The notes under the pieces are model-generated. The model had not been told where the DNA came from. It ran no database searches and saw nothing but the letters and a program-made list of their open reading frames with translations. Below, in pieces: positions 7,720 through 17,198 of a DNA stretch of 31,372 nucleotides (position 1 is its first letter; every line of letters begins with the position of its first letter). The position numbers and the translations under genes were made by a program. The DNA is from a virus: positions 1-31,372 of IMG/VR virus record IMGVR_UViG_3300017767_000066; one strand, 5' to 3'.

Positions 7720-10083
7720 ATGGCAGAGAGAATTGTCTCACCAGGCGTATTTACTCGTGAAAAAGATCTCTCCTTCTTACCGCAAGGAATAGCTGAAATT
7801 GGCGCAGCAATCGTTGGACCTACTAAAAAAGGTCCTGCTTTTGTTCCTACAATTGTACGAAATTTCAACGAATTCGCGGATATGTTTGGAGGTCTTGATC
7901 AAGATTTATACGTTCCATTTACAGTACGTGAGTACTTAAGAAGCGCTGGCTCTGTTACGATTGTTAGAGTCTTAGGTATTGGTGGATATTCTGCCAATAT
8001 GCTAAACATTGGTGCCCTTGTTTCATCTTCAATTGAACCACATGTAGTTGCTGTATTAGCTCCTAGTAATTTAAATCCAGATGCGATTTTAAATGGAACG
8101 AGTATTACAGGATCTGTTAGTTCGTTTAATATTGGAACGGGATCATACCAATTTACAGCATCACTAGACGCTACGTCGGCAACTTATATAGAGGATGTTT
8201 TTAGTTCTAACCCAATGTCAACAAAGGCACAGGGTCAGGACTCACCATTTTACCTATACAAGTTATTTCAACCAGTAACAGCAATGGCAGGAACAATAAA
8301 TGTAACAGGATCACTAGGTGCTGTTAATTTAAAGCAAGACTACCAGAATGCTGTAACACCGTTTATCACATCACAAAAGATCAATAATTCAGCTACAAAT
8401 CTTTTTAAAGTAGAATTAAGATCACACGGTGAAGTTGATACACACGGTAAGTTTAAAATAGCTATAGCAAATGTAAAACAAGCAGGGTCAATAGCAGGAT
8501 CAGACTTTGGATCATTTTCTTTACAAGTTAGAGAAATAGACCAGAGCTCTTTTAAAGAATCTGATGATGTTATTGTAGAGCAGTTTGATAACCTTAATTT
8601 AGATCCAACTTCAGCAAATTATTTTGCTAGAAAGATTGGTGATAGATATGTTACTATAGATTCAGATGGTAAGTTAACCTACAACGGTGACTGGCCAAAT
8701 ATGTCTAAGTATATTTACGTATCGAATTATGATATTATCAAAAATGGTGCACCTGCAGCATTAGTTCCTTTCGGACATGGAAAAGTCTTACAACCAGTAC
8801 CAAATGCAACAATAGGCGTTTTTGGTGCATCACCAGTTGCATCTGCATCTTATGTAACAGTACAACAAAATGCAGCGACAGGTGAAAAAGACTTCTCATC
8901 ATTTCACGGTTTTGACTTCTCAAAGAAGATCAATAGAGAATACCTATCACCGCTTCCAGTAGGAGCAGTAGCAGGTAACAACGTGACAATGAGTCTTAAC
9001 GATTTTAAAGGTCACCCATCAGCTTCGTCAGGAGACTTTGGTGGATCTTCAACATTCGTAACTAGCGCTGGTAATTTAGCATTAGGCACTTCAAACGTAG
9101 CACAGCACAAATTCGTAGTTCCATTACAAGGTGGATTCGACGGTGCCAATCCTGCTATTAAGAAGAACACAGCAGGCGACATAAGCGCAACAAACCAACA
9201 AGGTCTTGATTGCTCAAACGCTTCTGCTAGTGGGTCTGTTGCTTATAAGAGGGCAATTAATGCAGTAAGTAATCAGGATGAATTTGACATTAACTTGTTA
9301 GCTACTCCTGGTTTAATTTACAACTTGCACCCTAACCCAACCAATCATGCAATGGATATGGTAAAAAATAGAGGCGATGCTTTCTATATTTTTGATCCTG
9401 CAGCATGGGGTGATGGAATATCAGCAGCAACTAGCGCAGTATCTTCTGTAGATACAAACTATGCAGCTGCTTATTATCCTTGGGTCAAGGTACTTGATGA
9501 TAGCGTTAATCTACCAACTTGGGTACCACCTTCAGTTGTGATTCCAGGTGTTATAGCACAGAACGATAGAGTAGCACACGAATGGTTTGCACCAGCAGGT
9601 CTAAATCGTGGTGGCTTATCTAACGTTTTAGAAGCTAAGACACGTTTAACACACGCTGAAAGAGACTTGTTATATGAAGACAGGATTAATCCTATTGCTT
9701 CATTCCCAGGTCAAGGTGTAGTAGTTTTCGGACAGAAAACATTACAAGCTAAACCTTCAGCACTTGATAGAATCAATGTAAGAAGATTACTTATCAGGGT
9801 TAAGAAGTTCGTTGCAAGTTCTTCACGCTACTTATTGTTTGAAAACAATACAGTTGCTACTAGGAACAGGTTTCTGAACATCGTCAATCCTTATTTAGAA
9901 TCTATACAGTCTAATCAAGGTCTGACAGCTTTCAGAGTTGTTATGGATGACACTAATAATACACCAGATGTGATTGATCGTAACCAGCTAGTAGGACAGA
10001 TATTCCTACAACCTGCACGTTCAGTTGAATTCATTGTATTGGACTTTGTCGTACAACCTACAGGTGCTAGCTTCCCAAGCTAA
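7720..10083 (+). CDS. Contractile tail sheath protein (gp18-like)
   Basis: The 787-residue subunit of the contractile sheath that surrounds the tail tube and shortens to drive injection. The N-terminus (VSPGVFTREKDLSFLPQG, then GAAIVGPTKKGPAFVPTIV) and the C-terminal domain (RRLLIRVKKFVASSSRYLLFENN, shown as RRLLIRVKKF and SSRYLLFENN, then TRNRFLNIVNPYLE, GLTAFRVVMDDTNNTPDVID and PARSVEFIVLDFVV) are typical of T4 gp18-type sheaths. It is somewhat longer than T4 gp18, with the extra length in the central variable, surface-exposed part. It is preceded by a promoter-like element, a palindrome and a CGGAG ribosome binding site, and followed by a strong terminator. That arrangement suggests its own high-level transcript. 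The richer use of CGT arginine codons fits high expression. Confidence 0.95.
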   Translation: MAERIVSPGVFTREKDLSFLPQGIAEIGAAIVGPTKKGPAFVPTIVRNFNEFADMFGGLDQDLYVPFTVREYLRSAGSVTIVRVLGIGGYSANMLNIGALVSSSIEPHVVAVLAPSNLNPDAILNGTSITGSVSSFNIGTGSYQFTASLDATSATYIEDVFSSNPMSTKAQGQDSPFYLYKLFQPVTAMAGTINVTGSLGAVNLKQDYQNAVTPFITSQKINNSATNLFKVELRSHGEVDTHGKFKIAIANVKQAGSIAGSDFGSFSLQVREIDQSSFKESDDVIVEQFDNLNLDPTSANYFARKIGDRYVTIDSDGKLTYNGDWPNMSKYIYVSNYDIIKNGAPAALVPFGHGKVLQPVPNATIGVFGASPVASASYVTVQQNAATGEKDFSSFHGFDFSKKINREYLSPLPVGAVAGNNVTMSLNDFKGHPSASSGDFGGSSTFVTSAGNLALGTSNVAQHKFVVPLQGGFDGANPAIKKNTAGDISATNQQGLDCSNASASGSVAYKRAINAVSNQDEFDINLLATPGLIYNLHPNPTNHAMDMVKNRGDAFYIFDPAAWGDGISAATSAVSSVDTNYAAAYYPWVKVLDDSVNLPTWVPPSVVIPGVIAQNDRVAHEWFAPAGLNRGGLSNVLEAKTRLTHAERDLLYEDRINPIASFPGQGVVVFGQKTLQAKPSALDRINVRRLLIRVKKFVASSSRYLLFENNTVATRNRFLNIVNPYLESIQSNQGLTAFRVVMDDTNNTPDVIDRNQLVGQIFLQPARSVEFIVLDFVVQPTGASFPS

Positions 10084-10101
10084 GAGACACCTAATTAACT
10101 T

Positions 10102-10132
10102 AAAGGCCCGAAATAATACTTCGGGCTTTTTT
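10102..10132 (+). terminator. Rho-independent terminator after the sheath gene
   Basis: Stem GCCCGAA (10106-10112) pairs with TTCGGGC (10120-10126) around a 7-base loop and is followed by a T run. An AAAG upstream can pair with part of the T tract. It lies 18 bases after the sheath stop, in the right place to end the abundant sheath transcript. Confidence 0.9.
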
Positions 10133-10152
10133 GTTTTTGTGCTTATTTCTTT

Positions 10153-10168
10153 GTTTAATGATATTTAT
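10153..10168 (+). promoter_or_regulatory. GTTTAATG-ATATTTAT element before the tube gene
   Basis: GTTTAATGATATTTAT lies between the sheath terminator and the tube gene, matching the element in front of the sheath gene. A promoter is needed here because a terminator lies immediately upstream, which makes this the best-supported member of the ATATTTAT set. Confidence 0.55.
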
Positions 10169-10200
10169 TATCGATAAAATTGTAACACAGGAGAAATAGA

Positions 10201-10689
10201 ATGCCACAATTGATTGATCCGAACGATATAATGTTCACACAATTCGAACCGAAAGTTCAGAACCGGTTCATCATGTATATAGAAGGCATTCCTGCTTACA
10301 CTATCAAGGCTGCCAGTCGTCCAAGTATCGAGTTTGAAGAAGTTGCACTTGATCACATAAACGTAAAGCGCTATGTTAAGGGTAAAGGGGAATGGCAAAC
10401 ACTTGATATAACAATGTACGATCCAATCGTTCCTTCAGCTTCACAGGCTGTTATGGAATGGGTTCGTTTATCTCACGAGTCAGTAACAGGCCGTGATGGA
10501 TACTCAGATTTTTATAAGAAAAACGTTACTTTTAATTTACTAGGACCAGTAGGTGACGTCATTGAAGAATGGCAACTTGTTGGTGCTTATATCCAGTCTG
10601 CTTCTTTTGGAGATTTAGATTGGGGTACAAGTGATCCAGTAGAAATCACTTGCACACTTAGATACGATTACGCAGTATTACAGTTCTAA
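10201..10689 (+). CDS. Tail tube protein (gp19-like)
   Basis: The 162-residue subunit of the inner tail tube. The sequence follows the T4 gp19 family. The N-terminus NRFIMYIEGIPAYTIKAASRPS is typical (NRFIMYIEGI, then TIKAASRPS). A beta segment VALDHINVKRYVKGKGEWQTLDITMYDP (given here in pieces: VALDHINVKRYVKG, EWQTLDITMYDP), the WQLVGAYIQSASFGDLDW turn and a final ITCTLRYDYAVLQF strand follow. Length and order after the sheath match contractile-tailed phages. It starts with GGAG six bases ahead of the ATG, behind its own promoter-like element. Stacked hexamers of this protein would form the DNA channel whose length is set by the tape measure gene downstream. Confidence 0.93.
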   Translation: MPQLIDPNDIMFTQFEPKVQNRFIMYIEGIPAYTIKAASRPSIEFEEVALDHINVKRYVKGKGEWQTLDITMYDPIVPSASQAVMEWVRLSHESVTGRDGYSDFYKKNVTFNLLGPVGDVIEEWQLVGAYIQSASFGDLDWGTSDPVEITCTLRYDYAVLQF

Positions 10690-10741
10690 GAGTACTATAT
10701 CAAACATCAGTTTATGAATGTGGCATTCTGTGTTGATGGTC

Positions 10742-10749
10742 GATAAATA
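10742..10749 (+). promoter_or_regulatory. T4-late-like GATAAATA element
   Basis: GATAAATA on the + strand, 33 bases before the gp26-like start, matches the NATAAATA late-promoter consensus of T4-like phages. It is the only forward-oriented match I noted in an intergenic gap of this window. A short AT-rich motif can occur by chance. Confidence 0.35.
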
Positions 10750-10781
10750 GTTGTAGTTAAAAAATAGAAAAAGGAGTTATA

Positions 10782-11546
10782 ATGCCTAAAGAACAACCTA
10801 AGTTCCCGACTGAGGCAGTGGATCTGCCTAGCAAGGGACTTTTATATCCTAAAGGACATGCATTGTCTGAAGGATCGATAGAAATAAAATACATGACAGC
10901 AAGAGAAGAAGACATACTGACTTCTCAAAACCTTATTAAGAAAGGCGTTGTTATTGATCAGCTTTTGAAATCTTTAATAATTTCAAAAGTAAGCCTAGAT
11001 GAATTATTAATAGGTGATAAAAATGCAATAATGTTGGCAGCTAGAATACTAGGATATGGAAAAACATATGCTACAGATACAACATGTACTCATTGCGGTG
11101 CAGTAGAGAAAGAGTGCGAATATGATTTGACACTTTTTGAACACAAACCTATAGATGAAAACCAGTTTAAAGGTGAAAATAAGTTTGAATTTAAACTACC
11201 TAATTCTGGTAGAGTCATAGAATATAAATTTATGACACATAAAGATGAGCAAGATGCTGCTATAGAAGTTGATAGAATGAAGAAAGCAATGGGTGGTAGA
11301 ACTCAAGAAGTTACTACAAGGCTAAGGAAACAAATAGTTTCTGTTGATGGAAATGAAGACAAAGAGTTTATTAATAACTTTATTAACAATGAGTTCTTTG
11401 CTATGGATTCTAGAGCTTATAGAGAACACTATTCAGAATCACAGCCAGACATAGACTTCAGTACAGTCTTTTCTTGCCCTTCTTGCGGTGAAAATTCAGA
11501 TGTTGATTTGCCAATATCAGTAAATTTCTTCTGGCCCTCCCGGTAA
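10782..11546 (+). CDS. gp26-like T4_baseplate family protein / probable tail assembly chaperone, short form
   Basis: A 254-residue protein with the signature start of the T4 base-plate (gp26-like) family: AVDLPSKGLLYPKGHALSEG followed by IEIKYMTAREEDILTSQNLI. Two CxxC pairs (CTHCG near residue 105 and CPSCG near the C-terminus) suggest a zinc-binding ribbon. It ends VNFFWPSR. T4 gp26 is described as a baseplate-hub assembly component. Here the gene sits between the tube gene and the tape measure, the slot that tail assembly chaperones occupy in other long-tailed phages. A slippery heptamer six codons before the stop probably makes a longer product in a fraction of translations (next entry). 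The ribosome binding site AAGGAG is strong. Confidence 0.85.
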   Translation: MPKEQPKFPTEAVDLPSKGLLYPKGHALSEGSIEIKYMTAREEDILTSQNLIKKGVVIDQLLKSLIISKVSLDELLIGDKNAIMLAARILGYGKTYATDTTCTHCGAVEKECEYDLTLFEHKPIDENQFKGENKFEFKLPNSGRVIEYKFMTHKDEQDAAIEVDRMKKAMGGRTQEVTTRLRKQIVSVDGNEDKEFINNFINNEFFAMDSRAYREHYSESQPDIDFSTVFSCPSCGENSDVDLPISVNFFWPSR

Positions 11547-11737
11547 CCCCTGAATACCGGCCCATAGTACACGAGGGCATATTTCAGCTTATATACTTTT
11601 CAGAGGGAGGATTTACATTTAGTGATGTATATGGTATGCCTATCTATCTTCGTAAATTCTACATGAACAAGTTAGCTGAACAAAAAAAGAAAGAGCAAGA
11701 AAAGATAGATAAAGCATCTAGATCTAGAAAGAAGTAG
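10782..11737 (+). CDS. Probable -1 frameshift product of the gp26-like gene (318 residues)
   Basis: Shifting back one base at AAATTTC (11522-11528) joins the first 249 residues of the gp26-like protein to a 69-residue extension ending at TAG 11735-11737. The extension reads as a real protein: PVTPEYRPIVHEGIF, then LIYFSEGGFTFSDVYGMPIY, LRKFYMNKL and a charged helical tail. The extension frame is open from 11507 but has no ATG, GTG or TTG before 11636, by which point half the conserved-looking sequence would be lost, so independent initiation does not explain it. The short/long product pair between tube and tape measure recalls lambda gpG/gpGT and P2 E/E+E'. The frameshift is inferred from sequence and has not been measured. 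Confidence 0.7.
11522..11560 (+). promoter_or_regulatory. Programmed -1 frameshift site: slippery heptamer plus stem-loop
   Basis: The heptamer A AAT TTC fits X XXY YYZ in the zero frame of the gp26-like gene; slippage re-pairs Asn and Phe tRNAs on AAA TTT. Downstream, CCGGTA (11540-11545) pairs perfectly with TACCGG (11555-11560) around a 9-base loop, and GGCC at 11533 and 11559 offer an alternative pairing. The 11-base spacer is slightly longer than usual. Confidence 0.7.
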
Positions 11738-11756
11738 CACAAAAGCTATTTTTCTA

Positions 11757-11787
11757 ATATTTATCATTAAGAAAGTATTAACTGGAG
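11757..11787 (+). promoter_or_regulatory. ATATTTAT element with ATTAACTGGAG leader
   Basis: ATATTTAT (11757-11764) is followed by ATTAACTGGAG (11777-11787), which includes the ribosome binding site of the next gene. The same octamer and the identical 11-base leader occur together before the gene at 24972, indicating a shared expression signal. Confidence 0.45.
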
Positions 11788-11793
11788 GCTACT

Positions 11794-12084
11794 ATGTCCA
11801 AAGAGATAAATGAAATATCCAACCTTGCAAAAACTATTGCAGCTTATATTGGAACAAGAGCTGTCTTGTCCAATTCAGATAAAATAAAAAAAGCACTAGG
11901 TTTTAAAGACAAAGATGCTGCGTCAGATGCAGCAATACGAGACTTAGGTAAAGCAATGGACAAAGTTGAAAAGTCTATTGAAAGAAGGCTTAACAAAATG
12001 GATCCAGAAAAAAGAGCTGATATAGAAAGAAGGTCAGACAATCTCAAGCAGATGACAGCTAAGATGAGAAAGTCAAAGTCTTAA
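11794..12084 (+). CDS. Small charged helical protein upstream of the tape measure
   Basis: A 96-residue, Lys/Asp/Glu/Ala-rich protein, almost entirely predicted helical. An N-terminal stretch (ISNLAKTIAAYIGTRAV) is moderately hydrophobic, and the C-terminal half (MDKVEKSIERRLNKMDPEKRADIERR, shown as MDKVEKSIERRL and DPEKRADIERR) is probably coiled coil. I do not recognise a family. It lies between the frameshifting gp26-like gene and the tape measure, preceded by a clear GGAG site and an ATATTTAT element. The position suggests a role in tail-tube or tape-measure assembly, but the sequence itself does not show it. Confidence 0.7.
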   Translation: MSKEINEISNLAKTIAAYIGTRAVLSNSDKIKKALGFKDKDAASDAAIRDLGKAMDKVEKSIERRLNKMDPEKRADIERRSDNLKQMTAKMRKSKS

Positions 12085-12096
12085 TCGGATTTTTAA

Positions 12097-14734
12097 ATGG
12101 CTCAGAATAAAGATCTTAAAACAGCAGTACAACTTAAAAGAGAATATACAAAACTCTTAAAAGAACAGACAGCAATGGAGTCGAAACTACTCCGTTATCA
12201 GCAAGAAGGTATAGATCTTACAGGTGAAGAAAAAAGAGAATTTGTAGATTTAAAAAAAGCTACAGAAGAAGCAGGAAAAGCTGCTGCAAAAGCAGCTGAT
12301 AAAAGAACAAAAGCAGGAAAAAAAAGCAAAGAAAGCTTCAGAAGACTACGCACAATCATTAGACAGGAAACTAGCATCAGCATTATCAAGTGTTTCAGAA
12401 AAAGAAGAAGAACTTTTTTTAAAAGGATCTAAAGGATTTACAGGCCTTACAAAACTAGCAGAGGAATATTCAAGTAGCTCAAAAAAAGGCGCAGATAAGG
12501 CAACTGAATTAATAGACACAATAGTTGACTTGCAAACAGAAGTTATTGAAGCAGGCGCAGGCTTTAGGAACTTATCAGATGATCAAGCTCAAGCACTAAA
12601 TGACAAAATAAAAGAAATAGAAAAATCTGCAGATGATGTATTTAAAGGCGCATTTAAAGAAGGCGGAGATAGGACAAAAGATATATTTGAAGGAATGAAA
12701 GGTACTGCATCAGCAGGAAAATCATTTTCAGAATATGCATCAGACTTCCAAGATGCACTAGGCATATCTTCATCGTTATCAGAGGCATTAGGCGCAGCAA
12801 TTGTTTTTATATCATCAAAAATGGCAGATGCAGCAGAGGAAGCACAAAAATTTCAAGATAATTTAGGGGTTACAAATGCAACTGCATTAGGCCAAATCTT
12901 CAGTAGAGAATCACTAGCATTTAGTATATTAGGAATAAATGATGAGCTAACAGAGGCAAGCACACAATTAGGACTTGCATCAAACAACTTAAGCTTGGCA
13001 TCTAATAGATCCGGACAAGTAGCAGTAAACTTAGCACAAATTTCAAAAGATACAGGTGCATCTGCATCAACACTTGCAACTGTAAACCAATTATTTCAGA
13101 ACTCAGCAGGTGCAACAGCAGAGCAAGCTTCACAGCTACAGCTAGGACTCGCTTCAATGTCAGAAATGGCAGGTGTAATTCCAAGCCAAGTACTAGAAGA
13201 TATGGCAACCAATGCAGAAATGTTAGCAAAGTTTTCAGATGGGACTGCAGAAGGCATGGCAAGGGCAGCAATACAGGCACAAAAATTAGGAATAAACTTA
13301 TCTAAAGCAGGGCAGATCGCTGACAGCTTATTAAACTTAGAATCTTCAATAGCAAGTGAATTTGAAGCATCTGTTCTTATTGGACGCGATTTAAATTTTG
13401 ATAGAGCAAGAAATCTTGCACTAAACAATGACATTGAAGGCGCAATGAAAGATATCGTTGATCAGCTTGGAAGTGAAGAAGAATTTAATAGACTTAATGC
13501 AATACAAAGACAGGCGCTTGCAGATTCAATTGGTGTAGGAGTCGAAGATCTTGCAGCTATGGTTAGAAGGGGTGGTGAAGGTGCTGCTGATTTAGACATA
13601 GGCCTTAAGCTGCAAAAACAATCAAATAAAACACTATTTGACATCTTATTTGCATTGACGCCCGCTAAATTAGGATCTGCATTTAGTATAGCAGGAGGTG
13701 CAATAGCCGGAGCAGTTACAGCCTCTTCTAAAACTATTGCAAAATTTACAGCGCCATTAAAAGGAATGGCAAAAAGCATTGCAAAAAGAATCGGAATTGG
13801 GAAATTTCTCGGATCAGGAAGTATGTTAGGAAAGACAATGGCCAACATCTCAAAATTTTTCAGGCCAATGTTAGGATTTTTAAGTAAGTTATCATTGTTT
13901 CTTGCACCTTTAGTTGATATGCTGTCATTTGCATTTGGTGGTAAAGATACAAAAGAAAATGCGCTGACTAGTATAGGGTTTGGAGGAATTGGTGCAGGGA
14001 TAGGCGCAATTTTTGGTGGACCAGTCGGAGCAGCAATAGGCTACGGAATCGGAAGTATAGTAGGAATGCTAGTAGACACTGTATTTCCAAAAGTAGGCGA
14101 AATGCTATCAAACGGAATTTCAGGATTAATAAGCGGATTTGGAAGCGTGTTATCAGGCGCTGGAGCCCTTGCAACTGGAGCATTTAATGCAGGAATGACA
14201 GGTTTAGAAGATTTAGGGGTTGCACTGACATCTTACTTTAGTGGTCTAGGCAATGCAGTGATGAATGGTGTAAATTCATTTAAAGATAGCGCAGTAAATG
14301 TTTATTCCTCGGTAACTTCTGCATTTTCAAATTTAGGTCAAGTTGTGGTCGACGGAATAACCAGCGTATTTGATGCACTTGTTGAGCAGGCAAAAGAACT
14401 AATAGCAAGCGCAATGGATTTTGGTGGAAAGTTTGCTGATTTCTTTGGTCTTGGAGGCGATAAACCAAGTGGAGTTGTATCACAAGATTTTGTAATGAGA
14501 CCAGGACAAGGAATACAAAGATTTTCATCAGCAGATACAGTCGTCGGTGTAAAAGATCCAGGCGTTTTATCAGCACTAGCTGGTAACAGAGGAATGAATG
14601 ACTCCGGAACAAAACAAGTTGCATTATTACAGGCACTCGTAAATAACTCTAATGCACAAATGTCAGAAATTATAAGAACAAATAAAGAAATTACTGCAGC
14701 AGTTAACAACATAGGCAGATCTAAAGGAGCTTAG
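12097..14734 (+). CDS. Tail tape measure protein, frame interrupted by one base
   Basis: The protein that sets tail length and is threaded through the tube before DNA exit. The frame from the ATG runs 111 codons to a stop. The +1 frame is open from 12254 and continues, with clearly coding sequence (KKASEDYAQSLDRKLASALS), through the whole 734-residue downstream frame to 14734. Dropping one A from the eight-A run at 12318-12325 restores one 878-residue protein. It has a Lys/Glu/Ala-rich helical N-terminus, Ala/Ser/Gln-rich helices, a membrane-like Gly/Ala/Ile/Phe-rich part around residues 525-665 (GGIGAGIGAIFGGPVGAAIG) and a helical end. Length, composition and position after the tube and gp26-like genes fit a tape measure. 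The break may be a sequencing error, a mutation or slippage on the A run. Confidence 0.85.
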
Positions 14735-14735
14735 T

Positions 14736-17198
14736 ATGAGTTTAAAAGACTTTGACGCATCCAAGTTAAGAAATTTTAGATATGACTCAATAGGAGCAGA
14801 GACTGATACTGCACAAACATTTGATGACGGTCATTCCGGAACAACTGTAACTGGTGAAAGAGATAAAATTCTAGAACAATTTTTAAATCCTGGTGAACCA
14901 ATAACAGTTAACACCGCAGCAACAGTTTTTGATGATACAAACCCACCAACTCCTCAAGTCTATACAATATCACATGCAGGTGGTGAGGCAACAATATCAG
15001 GATTAAAAGGTTCTGTTTCATTTAGCGGATTAGATGATTTAAAGTCAAAAAGTATTTTAGTATCTACATGGGCAGATTCAGTAGACAATCAAGATCTTTT
15101 TAGTTATATGAAAAGGCCTCAATTAGAGGGTTATCCTGGACTTGATGATAGTCTGGCAAACTCTTATTATTTTGGACAACAGTCTGCAGAAGAAGGCCCT
15201 TTTAGACCAGTTGGTCAAAATCCTTTAATAGGGTATACTGTTCAGTTACAAAGAGGAGGGAGCAATGCAGATAGATCAGCTGATAGACACTTAGAATTAG
15301 TAAGGGATTCAGGTGATATGTACAATAGGTTTATAAATAAGAGAACTTCAAGACAAGCACTATATCACGTAATGCAAGGTGCAGCTGATCCGAGTGCTGA
15401 CCAATTTGAAGGGCTTCCTGCAGAATTTGGAACATTTGATGCAATAGGCTTGCAAGCAGGATTTTATCCAGGTGTTAGAGGAGTATCTATAGGAAGTGTA
15501 ATATTTGGAAAGCCTTCTTATTTAAAGAATACACCAAGAATAGATACTAATACATACAGTGCCGATGTTATCACAGACATGTCTTTCATAAAGCAGCAGA
15601 AAGGAGATAAATTTGATCAAGAGACAGATTCAAAAATGCTTTATCTATATAAAAACTTTATACTAACTGATACTTCTGAACAAGGGCCTGGTGGATTTTG
15701 GGCAGCAGCATTTTCATTATTTAAAAACACAGCAAATGAGTTCATAAATCCAATTGTACCGTCCTTAAACGTTGTAAATTCAATTCCCTATCTGCCAGAA
15801 ACTAATTACTGGCATGGAGGAACAGCTTCCGTATTAGGAACTAGAAAATATATCAAAGATGCTTTTAATGAAGAATTGGAGATAGGTGGAGATAAAATAT
15901 TAAAAGCAGGATATGCATCAAAAGGAATGCCTGAGGATTACTATTTTGATTCTAAGTTTAAAGCAACTAATTTGCAGTATAATCGCTTAGAAGATAAATT
16001 ACAACCAACACCTATAGGAAGTTTAAGAGAAAAATTTGAAGATTTTGATAATGAAGATCGTGTTAAAGAATTTTTCCACGACCCAACAAAACTAATATTA
16101 GACAGATCTATAGAAGGTGAAAATTATGTACAGAAATATGAAAAAGAGACTTCACAAGGACTAGCACATAAATATAGCACACTTGGCTATCAACAACTTG
16201 ATCAAATAAATAAATATGAAGACAACCTTCTCACACCTAAAGAGCTTAATAGCAAGCAGTGGAAAATCAACTTAAAAGATACAGGAGTACTTGATCATGC
16301 AGATGATGTACCAGAAGGAGAAAATGCTGTAGCTTTCCCAATGGAAGGTAAAAGACTAGAAGGCAGAAATAAAGTTTATGCAATAGGAAGACAAGGGCTT
16401 CAAGCAAGATTTTTAGACGGTCCAGGTAATAAGACTTTTGGTGATGCACTTGTTTATAAGAATGACGCCAATAAACTTTTATATGACGGTGTAGACAAAG
16501 TAAACGCACAAAAAGTTACTGAAAGAAAAGAGAACACTCCAAACGAAGGTGGTGCACAAACAATAGGATTGGCATCAAATGACTTTATACCGTTAAATTT
16601 TTATGACATTCACAATAATACTGATATACCTTTTAGGGCAAGTTTTGACGGAGACATTGAAGACTCAATTCAGCCTACTTGGAGTCCTACATCTTTTGTA
16701 GGAAGGCCAGTATCTTCATACACCTATCAAGGGACTGAGAGGTCACTATCATTTAGCTTTGTTGTTTATCCAAAGACAAAACAAGAATTTCCTGCACTAT
16801 TAGAGAAAGTAAATTATCTTGTGGGCTTATGCTATCCAAATTTAGACTCATTTTACAGGATGTCTGGGCCAATGATAAGAATGACAGTAGGTGATATTAT
16901 TCATGATCAAATGGGATTCTTGACAGAGTGTTCAATATCATTTCCACAAGATAGTACATGGGAAACAGATGCTGGATTAATGTTTACAAAGCGAATAAAT
17001 GTATCTGTTGGTTTTCAATATATTGGCGATAATTTGCCACTAAATAGAGGTACACATTATAACTTAAAATGGCTAAATAACAACGGAGCAGGTCAAACTT
17101 ACGAAGACTTGCAAAATACTGATGGTAAACAATCAGGTGCTTTAAGGAACGAATCAAACCCAATAGGCGCTTTCTTAGATCGTGAGTCAGTAATATAA
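14736..17198 (+). CDS. Baseplate/tail-tube initiator-like structural protein
   Basis: An 820-residue protein starting one base after the tape measure stop. The first ~600 residues are unfamiliar and rich in Asp, Asn and Tyr. The C-terminal ~150 residues (from PFRASFDGDIEDSIQPTWSP, through FVGRPVSSYTYQGTERSLSFSF, shown as FVGRPVSSYTYQGTERS, then LLEKVNYLVGLCYPN, MSGPMIRMTVGDI and LTECSISFPQDS) have the pattern of phage proteins that cap or start the tail tube next to the baseplate (R-x-hydrophobic strand, a Leu-rich helix around xLVGLCYPN, then GPxxRxxxGD). Its place between tape measure and LysM baseplate protein supports that. The assignment rests on pattern and synteny. It might equally be a baseplate wedge or hub component. 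Confidence 0.55.
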   Translation: MSLKDFDASKLRNFRYDSIGAETDTAQTFDDGHSGTTVTGERDKILEQFLNPGEPITVNTAATVFDDTNPPTPQVYTISHAGGEATISGLKGSVSFSGLDDLKSKSILVSTWADSVDNQDLFSYMKRPQLEGYPGLDDSLANSYYFGQQSAEEGPFRPVGQNPLIGYTVQLQRGGSNADRSADRHLELVRDSGDMYNRFINKRTSRQALYHVMQGAADPSADQFEGLPAEFGTFDAIGLQAGFYPGVRGVSIGSVIFGKPSYLKNTPRIDTNTYSADVITDMSFIKQQKGDKFDQETDSKMLYLYKNFILTDTSEQGPGGFWAAAFSLFKNTANEFINPIVPSLNVVNSIPYLPETNYWHGGTASVLGTRKYIKDAFNEELEIGGDKILKAGYASKGMPEDYYFDSKFKATNLQYNRLEDKLQPTPIGSLREKFEDFDNEDRVKEFFHDPTKLILDRSIEGENYVQKYEKETSQGLAHKYSTLGYQQLDQINKYEDNLLTPKELNSKQWKINLKDTGVLDHADDVPEGENAVAFPMEGKRLEGRNKVYAIGRQGLQARFLDGPGNKTFGDALVYKNDANKLLYDGVDKVNAQKVTERKENTPNEGGAQTIGLASNDFIPLNFYDIHNNTDIPFRASFDGDIEDSIQPTWSPTSFVGRPVSSYTYQGTERSLSFSFVVYPKTKQEFPALLEKVNYLVGLCYPNLDSFYRMSGPMIRMTVGDIIHDQMGFLTECSISFPQDSTWETDAGLMFTKRINVSVGFQYIGDNLPLNRGTHYNLKWLNNNGAGQTYEDLQNTDGKQSGALRNESNPIGAFLDRESVI

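Noticed and set aside
11636-11737. Independent 33-codon gene starting at the internal ATG
   Set aside because: The protein-like sequence in this frame begins well upstream of the ATG and joins the slippery site, so frameshifting explains it better. A minor independent start is not excluded.
13462-13848. 128-codon open frame on the - strand inside the tape measure gene
   Set aside because: It mirrors an Ala/Ile/Lys-rich coding frame. There is no start signal or operon context, and several similar shadows occur along the same gene.
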